NCBI GenBank assembly: GCA_036939355.1
Contig: JALLAP010000410.1
Location: 1 to 30,211 of the forward strand
Origin: Thalassiosira profunda
Lineage: Eukaryota > Bacillariophyta > Thalassiosirophyceae > Thalassiosirales > Thalassiosiraceae
Length of the DNA: 30,211 bases
Reading direction: 5' to 3'
Both the position numbers and the translations under genes were made by a program. The notes beneath the pieces were generated by a model that did not search any database, had not been told where the DNA came from, and saw only the letters and a program-made list of their open reading frames with translations. Positions 1-9,331 of the stretch are shown piece after piece; the stretch's first letter is position 1; each line of letters opens with the position of its first letter.

Positions 1-1186
1 ATTCAGGAGTGGGCGACTTCGACCGCGTGTTGGTCTGGTCGACGCCCGGCGGATCGGTCGAGTCCCTCCGCCCATACTTCGTCGTGCGGTACGCTTTGCC
101 TTTCTGCGCGAGGTTCGTCTTCAGCGACGACGCCTCCTTCTGCTTGGGCAACTCCTCCGCCGTTTGCAATTTCTCCTGGTTGATATTCTGCATGAACGGC
201 AGCAACTCCCGTATGTCCACGTACTCCGTCTCGGCCGACGGTACGCTCTCCCCGCACTCCTCCGTCTCGACGCTGCAAAGCGTGGCGCTGGTGGTTTTGA
301 TGGTGTCGCTATCCCCCGGGCCGACCAGGGGACCGACCAGGCCCGTCAGCATGGCCTCGTGGGAGGCCACGGCGTCCTCCAAGCTCGTATAATCGGACGG
401 AGGCAGTTGCCTGGGCAAGGAGGGCGGGCCCTGCCTCTGCTCGGCGCCCTCGTCGGCGATCAGCGAGTACTTGTCGGTGTCGTCGCTCCCGGCTTGGTCC
501 AAGCCAAACGCAACATTATTCTCTGTGGCTCCTTGAGTGAGGCCAGATTTCGGCGCAATGTCGTGCCCCCCAAGGCCGCCCAGCACGTCGTACCGATCCT
601 GGGTCGACTCGTACCTGTCCTTGTCGTAGTCTTTGCTCGTATCGGAATGGGACTTGCTGTAGTGGGCCGGAGCGCGCATCAGGGAAGCCGGAGAGGCACT
701 CCGCGGCGAGATGACGAACTTGGGCGCGGCGTGGCGGCCATCTCCCCCCGGCGACGGCCGCGGCACGCTCACCCCGTCGACGTGCGACACCGGCGCGGCC
801 GTCAGGGATCTGTTCGACCTTGGACTTGAAATGCCCTCGGATATCTTGGGCAGGGCGTTCTCCTTCCGGCTCCGGTCGTTGGCCCTCCTGCCCCCCACCC
901 GGCCCCGCCGGTTCTTGTACTTCCGGCAGGTGTCCATGTCGATGGGGCCGTGGTCCCGCGCGGAGCTGCACAGGCTGTCGGCCTCGGAGACGGTGGAGGG
1001 CGGGGATTGCAAGCATGCCCGGACCTCCTCCGCGAGGGCGTCCTCGAAGGCGTCGGGGGGGTTGCGGGCCTCGTCGTCGGCCTGCCGGGCCCGGACGCCG
1101 GCGTTGGGGTCGACGAGCGGCGCGACCGCGGCCGAGTCGGACTTGCTCCGGCGGAAGGAGCGCTTGAGCCGCGCGCCGAGCTTCAT
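1..1186 (-). CDS. Hypothetical disordered protein, partial (3' end beyond left edge)
   Basis: An open minus-strand frame runs from an ATG at 1186 to the left edge without a stop, giving about 395 residues. The frame is closed upstream by a TGA at 1316-1318 and holds no earlier ATG, so 1186 is the natural start. The protein begins MKLGARLKRSFRRSKSDS, a basic N-terminus with no signal peptide. It is otherwise rich in S, R, P, D and A with no hydrophobic core, as expected of an intrinsically disordered region. There is a Y/D/K-rich stretch near 590-660 (DKDRYESTQDRYD) and a more ordered, possibly helical stretch near 130-240 (VDIRELLPFMQNINQEKLQ). GC-rich third codon positions support this frame over the overlapping ones. 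I do not recognise a family. It could be the disordered head of a signalling or scaffold protein whose folded domain lies outside the window. Confidence 0.6.
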   Translation of the reverse strand, partial: MKLGARLKRSFRRSKSDSAAVAPLVDPNAGVRARQADDEARNPPDAFEDALAEEVRACLQSPPSTVSEADSLCSSARDHGPIDMDTCRKYKNRRGRVGGRRANDRSRKENALPKISEGISSPRSNRSLTAAPVSHVDGVSVPRPSPGGDGRHAAPKFVISPRSASPASLMRAPAHYSKSHSDTSKDYDKDRYESTQDRYDVLGGLGGHDIAPKSGLTQGATENNVAFGLDQAGSDDTDKYSLIADEGAEQRQGPPSLPRQLPPSDYTSLEDAVASHEAMLTGLVGPLVGPGDSDTIKTTSATLCSVETEECGESVPSAETEYVDIRELLPFMQNINQEKLQTAEELPKQKEASSLKTNLAQKGKAYRTTKYGRRDSTDPPGVDQTNTRSKSPTPE

Positions 1187-1928
1187 CCTGTTGGTGTATG
1201 TCCGGGCCGCGCCGAAGGAAGGGCGCGACGCCCGATGGGAAGCGAGGATGCTCCGTTCCACCGCGCTCCGAGGATGCGGCCCCTCTCGTTCAAGCTCTAT
1301 GTAGTGCACGCTCAATCAATAATGGCCGGGGTCTCGGCCTCCTCCCATCCGCGGCCCAACGGCGTGTGTATTGCAAAGCGAAGCAGATGATGAGGAGAAC
1401 CTCTTGGGCGTTGGGCCAGCTAACCCTCGACGGATGAGGCGACGAGAGTGCAGGCTTCTATTCTCGCTCTGCGAGTGATACTGCAGGCAGCGAGGGGTGC
1501 GAACTTGTTGCAGTTGAGGGTGTTGTGCGCAAAGCAGGCAAAGAGGCGAACACAAAGGTGGAGGCAAAATCGTTTCGCAATTCTGTCATAATGGCGATGC
1601 ACCGTCTCAAACATTAACGTAGGACTTCGTAATAACAGTACCGGGGTCGCAAGAGGACATTATCGCCAACATCGTGCAAGCAGTCACGAATAGAGGCTCT
1701 ACTAGTGACTGACATATACCAGGTCCTTCGTGGGCAATACCTCAGGGATCTTGTTGAAAAAAGTGCCTCCAACAGACGGATCTTGCCAAAATGGTGAAGG
1801 TCAAGCCCTCCGCGCAGCCAACACAAGCGGCGGATCGGTCGTCCCAGTAGCGTGGGCGCGGGCGCCATTGATCGGCTCGCAAACCGCAGCGGCGGCCACC
1901 GCGCCGATTTAGCGCGCGAGCACATCAC
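1187..1928. promoter_or_regulatory. Divergent intergenic region between the left-edge gene and the SBBP membrane protein
   Basis: This 742-bp stretch separates two genes that point away from each other, so both promoters should lie here. No convincing coding frame is present; the open frames are short and lack the local codon bias. At 1616-1624 there is AACGTAGGA, related to the ACGTAGGAAT word seen upstream of other genes in the window. I see no tRNA or repeat. Confidence 0.4.
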
Positions 1929-4900
1929 ATGCACAAACGCAGCAGGATGCATCCACCGTCCGCCCCCGCGGGGCTCGTCTGCGCCGCCGCGGCCCTCCTC
2001 GCCACGCCGCCGCCGGCCCGCGCGCACACCCCCTTCGGCTACCAATCCAACTCCGCCCAATCCTGGGAATTTCGCAACGGCGACCCCACCAGCGGCGGGG
2101 ACGATCCGTCCACCTACGCCGGCGCCGTCCACTACGATCCCCTCCACCACGCCTTGTACGTGACGGGGAGCACCTTCGCCACGAGTGTCTTTGACGGGGT
2201 CGACGTCTACGGATTGACCAATACGGAGCAGGAGGAGAAGGGGGACGAGAATCCCAACAACGACGGGTACTGGTGGGACGATATGATGACCGGATTGCGG
2301 CCGCACCTGATGGATCTGGGGATCCCGGATCATTCTCCCGCCAAGGGGGATTGCTTCTACGCCGTGCTGGGGTTGCCGCGGGAGGCGCACGCGGGGAAGG
2401 CGGGGGCGCCGCCCGCGGGGTCTCCGACAGGCGCAGGAGATGAAGCTAGCAGTCGGGTGAAATTGGTGCACTCACGGAGGTTTGGGAGCGGGAACACCCA
2501 GGAGGCGTGTTCCGCGATGGATGTGCTGTTCACGTCTCCGTTGGAGGGAGCGGTGGGAGGATACGCCCACGCGTTCGAGCACGGCACGGGGAAGGACGGC
2601 AGCGACACCACGCCCAATTTTCCACCAAGCCCGACCGGGCCGTTTGGGCCGGACGGTCCGCCGCAGAATGCGCCGGCACAGAGTCCCAGCGGGATGACCA
2701 AGCCCCCGACCGAGGTGCAGACCCATTCCCCGCACCTGCTGACGCACGCCCCGCATCCGGCGATGGATTTCATGGAGAACTTCGCGCCCACGTACCCGCC
2801 CACCGTGACTAACGCGCCCACCACCGAAACCCATGCGCCCACGAAAACGATGCATCCCAGCCCGGCGGGGGGATGGCCGACCTTCGCTCCCACGAGCGAC
2901 ATTCCCACGATCGATTTCGATGGCGGCGGATTGCCCAAGAAGCGAGAGCTGCAATTTCAGACGGGCCTGCCGGAGGGAGGGGCCACACACTCGGAGTCGA
3001 AGGGGGATGGGATGGTGGCCGTAACGATGGAGCAAAATCAAGAAGAGGCGTTGAGCGGGCAGGTGCAACCTTCGAGCGGGCAGCTGCAGACATCGCCGGG
3101 ATCAATGGGCGCTGCTGCCGGGGCAGTGCCGTTAACGCAGACGCGCTCAGTGAGATTGTTGATGGCGGGGCACGTGGAAAGTCCCCAAAAGACGGCCGGC
3201 TACGCCGTGGAAGACTTGCCTCCGGGAATGTTCGACGAGGCGACCGTCTATGGGTTCGCGCAGCAGGTCGACGTCCGATTGCCGGCGGGCGACTTGCAAA
3301 AGCTTGAAGTGACCGTCGACATCGAAGACATCCTCAACGAAAACGAGGAGGAGCTGGATTACAATCTGCACAGCACTGCAAAAGAGGAGGACGAATTGGC
3401 GCAGGAGCTGGATCCGGAGTGGAAGGTCAATCTGCCCCATGCTGACTTTGCGAGAATCGTCACTTCCGGGGTGGAAAGCCGGGCGCTGCTGAACGATCGC
3501 GTGCCGGAGAACCAGGAAGCAATGTACCCCGTGGCGCTGGTGGCCGATCCCACGAGCAAGAAGCATTATTACGTGGCGGCGCTGGCGAGCAACAACGCGG
3601 GCATCAACAAGGACGTGGCCGACAAACTGAATACGGATCCGACCATCGGGCAGGGATCGAGCCAGAAGGCGCGGACCGAGTTTCCCCCGGCATTCGAGAC
3701 AGAGTTCGAGGAGCCCCTCGAGACGGACGAATTCGGGGGTAGGAAGGGCCGGCCGAATTACGGCAACGATTACAGAATCATCGTGAAGCGGATGGCCATC
3801 GACGCGGTGGAGGAGGCGGAGCTGGACACGGCCGAGAAGGCGCTGGCGGCGACGAGCTACGACAGTGGGAAGTTGATCGCGATGCGTCCGGAGTGGATGC
3901 AGCCGTTCGAGCCCGATTCGGGGGAGGATGTGAGACCCGCTGGGCTGCTCTTTGCACCCTCTGGCGATGCCCACGGCATTGATGACGTGTTGATCATGGT
4001 GGGCACCACCTCTGGCAGAGGATCCGCCTTTGGCACCACCAGCGCGAAGGAATCGGCCACCGCGCAGGACCGACCCGAGGAACGGGACCTGGACGGGTTC
4101 GTCACGAAGATTCGCGCGGACACGGGAGCCTTTGCTGGGCGCAACAAGTTTGATACCAACAGCAATACATTCCTGAACATGCACAGCCTGCGGATCAAGA
4201 GCAACCCGGGGCAGGATGAGATGGTGGCTGGAGTGTGTGCCAAGCCATTGAGGGCGGCGGGGATGCAGAGGAAGATGACTCACGTCTATGTCGTTGGGTC
4301 GACGTCGGCAGTGTTGCCCGGGATACCCTCCAACACCAGGAACCAAGATTTTCTCAGCAAGTATCCCGTCATGCCCAGAATCGAGGCTTCCTACGAAGCA
4401 TTCCTGATGAAGGTCGACCTTCAAACGATGGACATCGTCTGGAGTGTCCAGATAGGGGCGTTCGAGCATGGAGAGGGACAGAAAAACTACAAAGGAAACG
4501 CCTTTGGGTATGGCTGTGCCGTGACACGAGATGGGCAGGACGTTTACTTGACTGGATTGGTGAAGGAAGACGGTGCAGCAACTGACTTCTCAGACGACGA
4601 TTATCAACAAGAGCCGGATAGGCCAATCGGTGGAAGTGATGTGTTCCTGGCAAGTTTCAAGACCTCCGATGGATCTCGGAATTATGTGAGGCAGGTGGGC
4701 TCGGACAGGGACGATTTCCCCTCAAGGGGCAATGGAGGCATCACCACCGATCGATTTGGCAATGCGATCCTCACCGGCAATACTAGAGGAAGCCTGATGC
4801 GGAAACGGGCGGAGGACGAATTCAAGTACGGTCCATTGCAGGCGGATGCGGCGTTCGACGTGTTCGTCATGTCCTTCGATCGCGCTTCGGGAGATCATGC

Positions 4901-5630
4901 TCCTATGCAAAGTGCGGGAGCGAGGCCGCCGGTGGCGCCGCACGTGTCCCTTCCCGTTGCACCGCCAACGTCTGCGTCCCAACCGACACAACCGGCACCG
5001 GTCCCGCCACTTTCCATCGAAGAAGATACGAAGAACGCCGCGCTAGTTAGCGTTGTGGCCATTGCCCTGGCCTTTATATTGATTTCGGTCGCAGCCTCTA
5101 TCTTTGTGGCGCACAGGGTACGAAAGAAGAGGAGCAAGGAACGGGAAGTGCTGTTCCAGAATGGCGACAATCTGCACGACAGTCGGAGTGGGGGACGCAA
5201 CCTGCACGGCCGGAGGAGAAGCACGTGGGGCAAGCACAAGGCCCAGGCCGAGTTGAAGGACTTCAATGATCTTAACATTATGGTCGAGGTGAGAAACAGC
5301 GCCTCCGGGGGCTGGCACGGCGTCTACGACGACGAGCAACTGCAGGCCATCGACTTTGGCATTCCTAGCGGGGACACCGATAATAACGACGTCGTGGAGC
5401 AGTCCCTGTTTATGGAGGACGGGTTGAAGGAGATCGAAGATAGTATGGGCAATTTTGACGTTGGAGATATGCCCAATATGGACGAGGCATCGGACGAGGA
5501 CCTCATCAAAGCGTACAATGACGCCATGGCTCTTGACATCGAGCCCGAAAACCCCGACGTGGAGTTCGCGATGGCAGGGCTTGGAAGCGGTATTCTGGAT
5601 GACGAAGGAGATCACCGCCAGATAACATAA
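1929..5630 (+). CDS. Type I membrane protein with SBBP-like beta-propeller repeats and P/T-rich stalk
   Basis: A single open frame of 1233 residues. Residues 1-33 form a signal peptide (LVCAAAALLATPPPARA), so the N-terminal part enters the secretory path. Residues about 230-325 are a P/T-rich, mucin-like linker with repeated APT and HAPT units. Short repeats of the type 'D..G.....YVTGST' (ALYVTGSTF near residue 78, HVYVVGSTSA, DVYLTGLV, NAILTGNTRGS) match SBBP beta-propeller repeats, which usually form extracellular propellers. A second P-rich linker precedes one transmembrane helix at about 1037-1062 (VSVVAIALAFILISVAASIF), followed by a basic stop-transfer RVRKKRSK. The cytoplasmic tail of about 170 residues is acidic and contains GGWHGVYDDEQLQAIDFG. 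A surface adhesion or receptor-like role is inference. The ATG at 1929 is used; Met7 is also possible. It ends 34 bp from the convergent J-protein gene. Confidence 0.85.
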   Translation: MHKRSRMHPPSAPAGLVCAAAALLATPPPARAHTPFGYQSNSAQSWEFRNGDPTSGGDDPSTYAGAVHYDPLHHALYVTGSTFATSVFDGVDVYGLTNTEQEEKGDENPNNDGYWWDDMMTGLRPHLMDLGIPDHSPAKGDCFYAVLGLPREAHAGKAGAPPAGSPTGAGDEASSRVKLVHSRRFGSGNTQEACSAMDVLFTSPLEGAVGGYAHAFEHGTGKDGSDTTPNFPPSPTGPFGPDGPPQNAPAQSPSGMTKPPTEVQTHSPHLLTHAPHPAMDFMENFAPTYPPTVTNAPTTETHAPTKTMHPSPAGGWPTFAPTSDIPTIDFDGGGLPKKRELQFQTGLPEGGATHSESKGDGMVAVTMEQNQEEALSGQVQPSSGQLQTSPGSMGAAAGAVPLTQTRSVRLLMAGHVESPQKTAGYAVEDLPPGMFDEATVYGFAQQVDVRLPAGDLQKLEVTVDIEDILNENEEELDYNLHSTAKEEDELAQELDPEWKVNLPHADFARIVTSGVESRALLNDRVPENQEAMYPVALVADPTSKKHYYVAALASNNAGINKDVADKLNTDPTIGQGSSQKARTEFPPAFETEFEEPLETDEFGGRKGRPNYGNDYRIIVKRMAIDAVEEAELDTAEKALAATSYDSGKLIAMRPEWMQPFEPDSGEDVRPAGLLFAPSGDAHGIDDVLIMVGTTSGRGSAFGTTSAKESATAQDRPEERDLDGFVTKIRADTGAFAGRNKFDTNSNTFLNMHSLRIKSNPGQDEMVAGVCAKPLRAAGMQRKMTHVYVVGSTSAVLPGIPSNTRNQDFLSKYPVMPRIEASYEAFLMKVDLQTMDIVWSVQIGAFEHGEGQKNYKGNAFGYGCAVTRDGQDVYLTGLVKEDGAATDFSDDDYQQEPDRPIGGSDVFLASFKTSDGSRNYVRQVGSDRDDFPSRGNGGITTDRFGNAILTGNTRGSLMRKRAEDEFKYGPLQADAAFDVFVMSFDRASGDHAPMQSAGARPPVAPHVSLPVAPPTSASQPTQPAPVPPLSIEEDTKNAALVSVVAIALAFILISVAASIFVAHRVRKKRSKEREVLFQNGDNLHDSRSGGRNLHGRRRSTWGKHKAQAELKDFNDLNIMVEVRNSASGGWHGVYDDEQLQAIDFGIPSGDTDNNDVVEQSLFMEDGLKEIEDSMGNFDVGDMPNMDEASDEDLIKAYNDAMALDIEPENPDVEFAMAGLGSGILDDEGDHRQIT

Positions 5631-5664
5631 ACAAACACTTATTGTACAGTTATGTGTATTGTAT

Positions 5665-7302
5665 TCAACGCGAGGCATTTCGAGCCTTTCCGAAGGCCTC
5701 ACTGCTCGCAGCAATCATCTCCCGCGCCAAGAGCCGAATCGCCTCCGCCTTCTTGGCCTTCTGGTACCGCATCATCGAAGGGGTTTGTACAAACGCTAGA
5801 CTCGCATCTTGCGTTCCTCGATCGGCAAAGACCTTCTCGCATGCCTCTCGCAAAGTAGATACTGTGTCGTTCACGACGTACTGCCAGAGGAGATCGAGTC
5901 CTGCGTCCTGATCGACCGGCTCCCTCTTAGACTGTCGACCGTAGCAACCATCTGTTTCGTCGTCGTTCTTCTTGTCGAATGCGCCCAGCACCAGCCCCTC
6001 GAGCGCCGCCCGAAAGTAGATGGGTGCGTAAACTCGAGCGCCAGCGATCGAGGATTTGACCCTCCGACTCGATTCCGAGATTGTCCTCCTCACAAATGGC
6101 AGAAGATGCCCCGTGCGCTGATCTGCCTCCTCAAGCAATGTCTTTCCAATCATCCGCAGGAAAGGTGCTGACTCTCCTCCGCCTCGTAAGTTAAACTGCG
6201 CCTCCTTTCGGCAGGACAGAGTATATTCCTCAACGGACATTGCCCCGAGAACGTAGGCGCTAGATCTGTCTCTGAGGTGCTTGGCAATGTCCACAACCCG
6301 ACGTCGTTGTCTCAGGTCAGTTACCTCCGCGCTTTTTTCCACCGTGGCATGCTCTGAGAATCCAAACATCTCGTTCACAATGGGGGCGATCTGGATGCGA
6401 CCCACAAACTCTGCCACGGCACCTACACCAAACAGCTCGTCGATAAGATCGACGTAGTCGTGGTTGCCCTCTTCCGGCAGCAAAGTCTCCTCCCGAAAGC
6501 ACAAGCCGTGCTGGTCGTACGCCTCCCGCGAGGCATCGTTGCTGAGTATCCGATACGCCTCGGTCAAATCGAGAAACCCTTCAATCTGGGGATCGTCTGG
6601 AAATGCACTGCTCGTTGATGGCTCCGCCTGCTTGTCAGGATGGCGCTTCAAAGCTTCCTTTCGGTACGCCTTCTTGATTTCTCTCGAGCTGGCATCGGGC
6701 GCCACTCCCAGTATATCGTAGAACTTGCTATCCTTCACAGCCACGCCGTGCCGCCTTCTAACATTTCGTCTTGGCTCCTCCCTCTTCTCCGCTTCAAGCG
6801 GCTGAAAATCTGTGGTACGCTCTTGCATTCTCTGCTCTTCCAATCTAATCTCTCGGTCCTCATAATCAAGTGAATAGTAAGCCCACACTGCCACCTCTTG
6901 CTTCGGTTCTTCAAGTTGAGCATTTGCATTCTGCCGCTTCCCCCGGGGATAGTACAACATCCCCAGCCGATATGCTCGCCACGCTTTTGGGGCCCGATAA
7001 AGGCCCACCATCAAATTTCTCGTTCCTACTACCGCCCCTGCTGCGAACAAATGCAATCCATCCGCGGCGTGGGCGGCTCCCTGGCGTAACCCGTACGCCA
7101 GCTCTGATAGAAATGCAAACGAGAGCGGATTGTCGTCGTTCATTCTCCCTCCGGTGAACAGAGAAATGCACGCGGATATGGTCCCATATCCGATTTCATA
7201 TGCACCGTCAATAATGGAGCGCACTCCGCCCACATATCCCGTCCTCAGCGCTGCCAGCGCGGATACAAAGCCCTCCCACGCATCCTTCGGTTCGCTGAGC
7301 AT
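5665..7302 (-). CDS. J-domain (DnaJ/Hsp40) co-chaperone; N-terminus unresolved
   Basis: The main open frame encodes 545 residues from an ATG at 7302. A J-domain lies at about 192-265: FYDILGVAPDASSREIKKAY, then the essential HPD at 221-223, then FLDLTEAYRILSN and YDQHG. J-proteins stimulate the ATPase of Hsp70 through HPD. The N-terminal 120 residues contain long, weakly hydrophobic helices; the C-terminal half is helical and unrecognised. No zinc-finger (CxxCxGxG) repeats are present, so it is a class C J-protein. The frame stays open upstream to a TGA at 7378-7380 with coding-like sequence (SAYALFRRTQWKD). In other frames a signal peptide begins at 7655 (MAARRPLVLLLLCAWPSVLDA) and a coding-like segment occupies about 7360-7560 (RRHISKYYSFIYGAECARWL). 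The real gene probably begins at 7655 and reaches this frame through one or two small introns or indels. If so, it is an ER or secretory-path J-protein. Confidence 0.85.
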   Translation of the reverse strand: MLSEPKDAWEGFVSALAALRTGYVGGVRSIIDGAYEIGYGTISACISLFTGGRMNDDNPLSFAFLSELAYGLRQGAAHAADGLHLFAAGAVVGTRNLMVGLYRAPKAWRAYRLGMLYYPRGKRQNANAQLEEPKQEVAVWAYYSLDYEDREIRLEEQRMQERTTDFQPLEAEKREEPRRNVRRRHGVAVKDSKFYDILGVAPDASSREIKKAYRKEALKRHPDKQAEPSTSSAFPDDPQIEGFLDLTEAYRILSNDASREAYDQHGLCFREETLLPEEGNHDYVDLIDELFGVGAVAEFVGRIQIAPIVNEMFGFSEHATVEKSAEVTDLRQRRRVVDIAKHLRDRSSAYVLGAMSVEEYTLSCRKEAQFNLRGGGESAPFLRMIGKTLLEEADQRTGHLLPFVRRTISESSRRVKSSIAGARVYAPIYFRAALEGLVLGAFDKKNDDETDGCYGRQSKREPVDQDAGLDLLWQYVVNDTVSTLREACEKVFADRGTQDASLAFVQTPSMMRYQKAKKAEAIRLLAREMIAASSEAFGKARNASR

Positions 7303-7359
7303 GTCCTTCCACTGCGTCCTGCGAAACAGTGCATATGCAGATCTGCTTTTGGAGGAGTC

Positions 7360-7655
7360 ATCCGAGGAGTACGGTATTCAGCCATCTCGCGCATTCCGCC
7401 CCGTAGATAAAGGAATAATATTTCGAGATATGCCGTCGGATTAGCAGCATGTTTTCCCCGCTCCGCGGCGGCAGGTGGTTGATTGTTCTGCCAACGATCC
7501 AATCGTTCGCGGAACGAGCTCTCATCTCCTGATATGCAGTCTGTGGATGCGGGGGAAGTATCATTTTGTAGCGGCGACCAGAGGAGGAGCTTGGCGTCGA
7601 GGACGGAGGGCCACGCGCAGAGGAGAAGGAGGACGAGGGGGCGGCGGGCCGCCAT
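7360..7655 (-). CDS. Probable 5' exon(s) of the J-domain gene with signal peptide
   Basis: An ATG at 7655 opens a frame with a clear signal peptide (MAARRPLVLLLLCAWPSVLDA, cleavage likely after DA), followed by KLLLWSPLQNDTS. A different frame between about 7560 and 7360 has the better codon bias and reads WIVGRTINHLPPRSG and RRHISKYYSFIYGAECARWL before meeting TGA. The J-domain frame takes over below about 7378. I could not find a GT..AG pair that joins all three frames cleanly: the obvious pairs give introns of only 31-44 nt or the wrong phase. The exon structure is therefore open, and an assembly indel is as likely as a missed intron. Confidence 0.45.
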
Positions 7656-8023
7656 CTCCTTCGGGGGTCTGCCCTGGCCGTCAACAACGTCCAACCTCGT
7701 CACCGTCCAAGCACGGGAATCTAGTCCAAGAACGAAGAACAGAGAACAACTTTGCTCGAAAGGGGGCGCCCGCCAGCTCGCCCGCTAAAAAGAGAACCTT
7801 GAAGATACAGCAAAGAGACGACCAGCGGCCGGCGGCCCAGCCAGCCCGCCCGACCCCCGACCCCGACCTCTGCTCCACCCGGACCCCTCTCCGAGCTGGT
7901 AATACGGCGGCGCAAGCCGGAAAATAGCGGGATAATACACGGCGGTGTTCCCCCTCGAGGGCGGTCGACACATCATAGGCGCGTCATTTTTCACCGTGCA
8001 ATCTCCTGCCGCGATATCCGAAC
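7656..8023. promoter_or_regulatory. Divergent promoter region, J-protein / MATH-BTB-SAP
   Basis: This 368-bp stretch separates the putative J-protein start at 7655 (minus) and the BTB gene start at 8024 (plus). It is GC-rich, with short open frames but no coding bias that continues into either gene. I see no TATA box, repeat or RNA gene that I can support. Confidence 0.35.
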
Positions 8024-9331
8024 ATGAATGCCCAAACGCACGCCTTCACAGTCAGCTGCGAGACGTTCGAGATTCATTTCGATGACTTTGACGAACTTCC
8101 CGCAGTGAAGGGGAGAGACTGGACTGATTCGGCCCAGTTCGATTGCTTTGGGCACCAGTGGTGCGTGAGGATCTACCCGGGCGGACAAACGAACTCAGAT
8201 GATGGCATGGTTTCGGTCTTTCTCCGCCAGTGTTCGTCTGGAAGCATTAGGGTTCAGCCCACCTTCATTGTTCACGATCACAGGACGACACCTGCCGCAT
8301 ACTATCAACCACCGTATTTGTCTGCGCGCCGGGGAACACCAAACTTTGCTGACAGATCCGCGATCCTCGACAGCTTGCCCGACAATAATGGCGCGCTGGT
8401 CATTGAACTGCAACTGAAGCAGACCGGTCCGTCCACATTGTCACCTCCTCCCTTCGTGCCTACCAACCCGCTCCTCAAGAACATTCTCAAGAAATTTATG
8501 GACGAGGAATCGTCGGACGTCATTTTTGAGGTCAGCAGCGACGAGGTGGAGGAGGGGGGACGGGTGGTGGAGGGGGGGAGCAGGAAGAGAAAGAGAGACG
8601 AGGTTCCACCCACCACATTCCACGCTCATCGGTTCGTTCTCCTGGCCAATGCTCCTGCGCTGGCGGAAGCTTGCCAGTCGAGCAGCGATCTGACTCCAAT
8701 TCCAATCACCGGCGTGAGCCCTAAAATCTTCCGCTATGTCCTCTATTGTGTCTACGGAGGAGACGTGACTGATGACGATTATTATGCGGATGACCCTTCA
8801 TATGACGTCAATGCGGTGTTGAAGTACCATGCTAGGGACATCATCGATGCGGCCGACAAGTTTGGGGTTGTGGGTCTGAAGTTGAAGGCGGAGGCTTACT
8901 GGGTTGAGAATACTACCATCTCCATCGACAATGCCGTCGACAACTTGCTCTACGCGGATGCAAAGAATTGTCCACTCATGAAAGAGGCTGTGATGGATTT
9001 CCTCGTTCAGAATGGGAAAGAGGCTGAGCAGCTGTCCTTCGACAATCTTCCTGGTGGCCTCATGAAAGATCTGTTGACAGCCATGAATAGCCGGGACAAT
9101 AGGTTGCCTGAATCAGAAATCCTCGCCGATGGCGTATCCTTCCATGACCACATGCCCGGCATCGCTGTCGATTTTCGCACCATGGGGGTCAGCGAACTTC
9201 GCAAGGAGCTCGACGAAAAGGGGCTGGAGGTGGACGGATCGAGGGAGGCGATGATTGCTGCTCTGGAAGCATACAAGCCTCGCCGAAGCAGCTTCCTTTC
9301 CTCTTCCTCTTCTGACGAGGAGGAGGGATAA
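8024..9331 (+). CDS. MATH-BTB-SAP domain protein (likely CUL3 adaptor)
   Basis: Single exon, 435 residues, ATG at 8024. Residues about 6-135 resemble a MATH/TRAF substrate-binding domain (FTVSCETFEIHFDDF, HQWCVRIYPGG, VSVFLRQCSSGSIRVQPTF). Residues 160-290 are a BTB/POZ domain (SSDVIFEV, then FHAHRFVLLANAPALAEA). It is followed by a BACK-like helical region (AKNCPLMKEAVMDFLVQNG). A loop inside the BTB fold carries SRKRKRD (about 186-192), a candidate nuclear signal. Residues 387-420 are a SAP motif (MGVSELRKELDEKGLEVDGS), usually a DNA/chromatin-binding helix pair, and the tail is SSSSSDEEEG. MATH-BTB proteins present substrates to CUL3 ubiquitin ligases. The added SAP motif suggests chromatin-associated substrates (inference). 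The gene converges on the ApaG-repeat gene. Confidence 0.85.
   Translation: MNAQTHAFTVSCETFEIHFDDFDELPAVKGRDWTDSAQFDCFGHQWCVRIYPGGQTNSDDGMVSVFLRQCSSGSIRVQPTFIVHDHRTTPAAYYQPPYLSARRGTPNFADRSAILDSLPDNNGALVIELQLKQTGPSTLSPPPFVPTNPLLKNILKKFMDEESSDVIFEVSSDEVEEGGRVVEGGSRKRKRDEVPPTTFHAHRFVLLANAPALAEACQSSSDLTPIPITGVSPKIFRYVLYCVYGGDVTDDDYYADDPSYDVNAVLKYHARDIIDAADKFGVVGLKLKAEAYWVENTTISIDNAVDNLLYADAKNCPLMKEAVMDFLVQNGKEAEQLSFDNLPGGLMKDLLTAMNSRDNRLPESEILADGVSFHDHMPGIAVDFRTMGVSELRKELDEKGLEVDGSREAMIAALEAYKPRRSSFLSSSSSDEEEG

Noticed and set aside
3147..4469. A 440-codon minus-strand open frame inside the SBBP gene
   Set aside because: R/H/L/V-rich shadow; the plus strand has signal peptide, repeats and TM helix.
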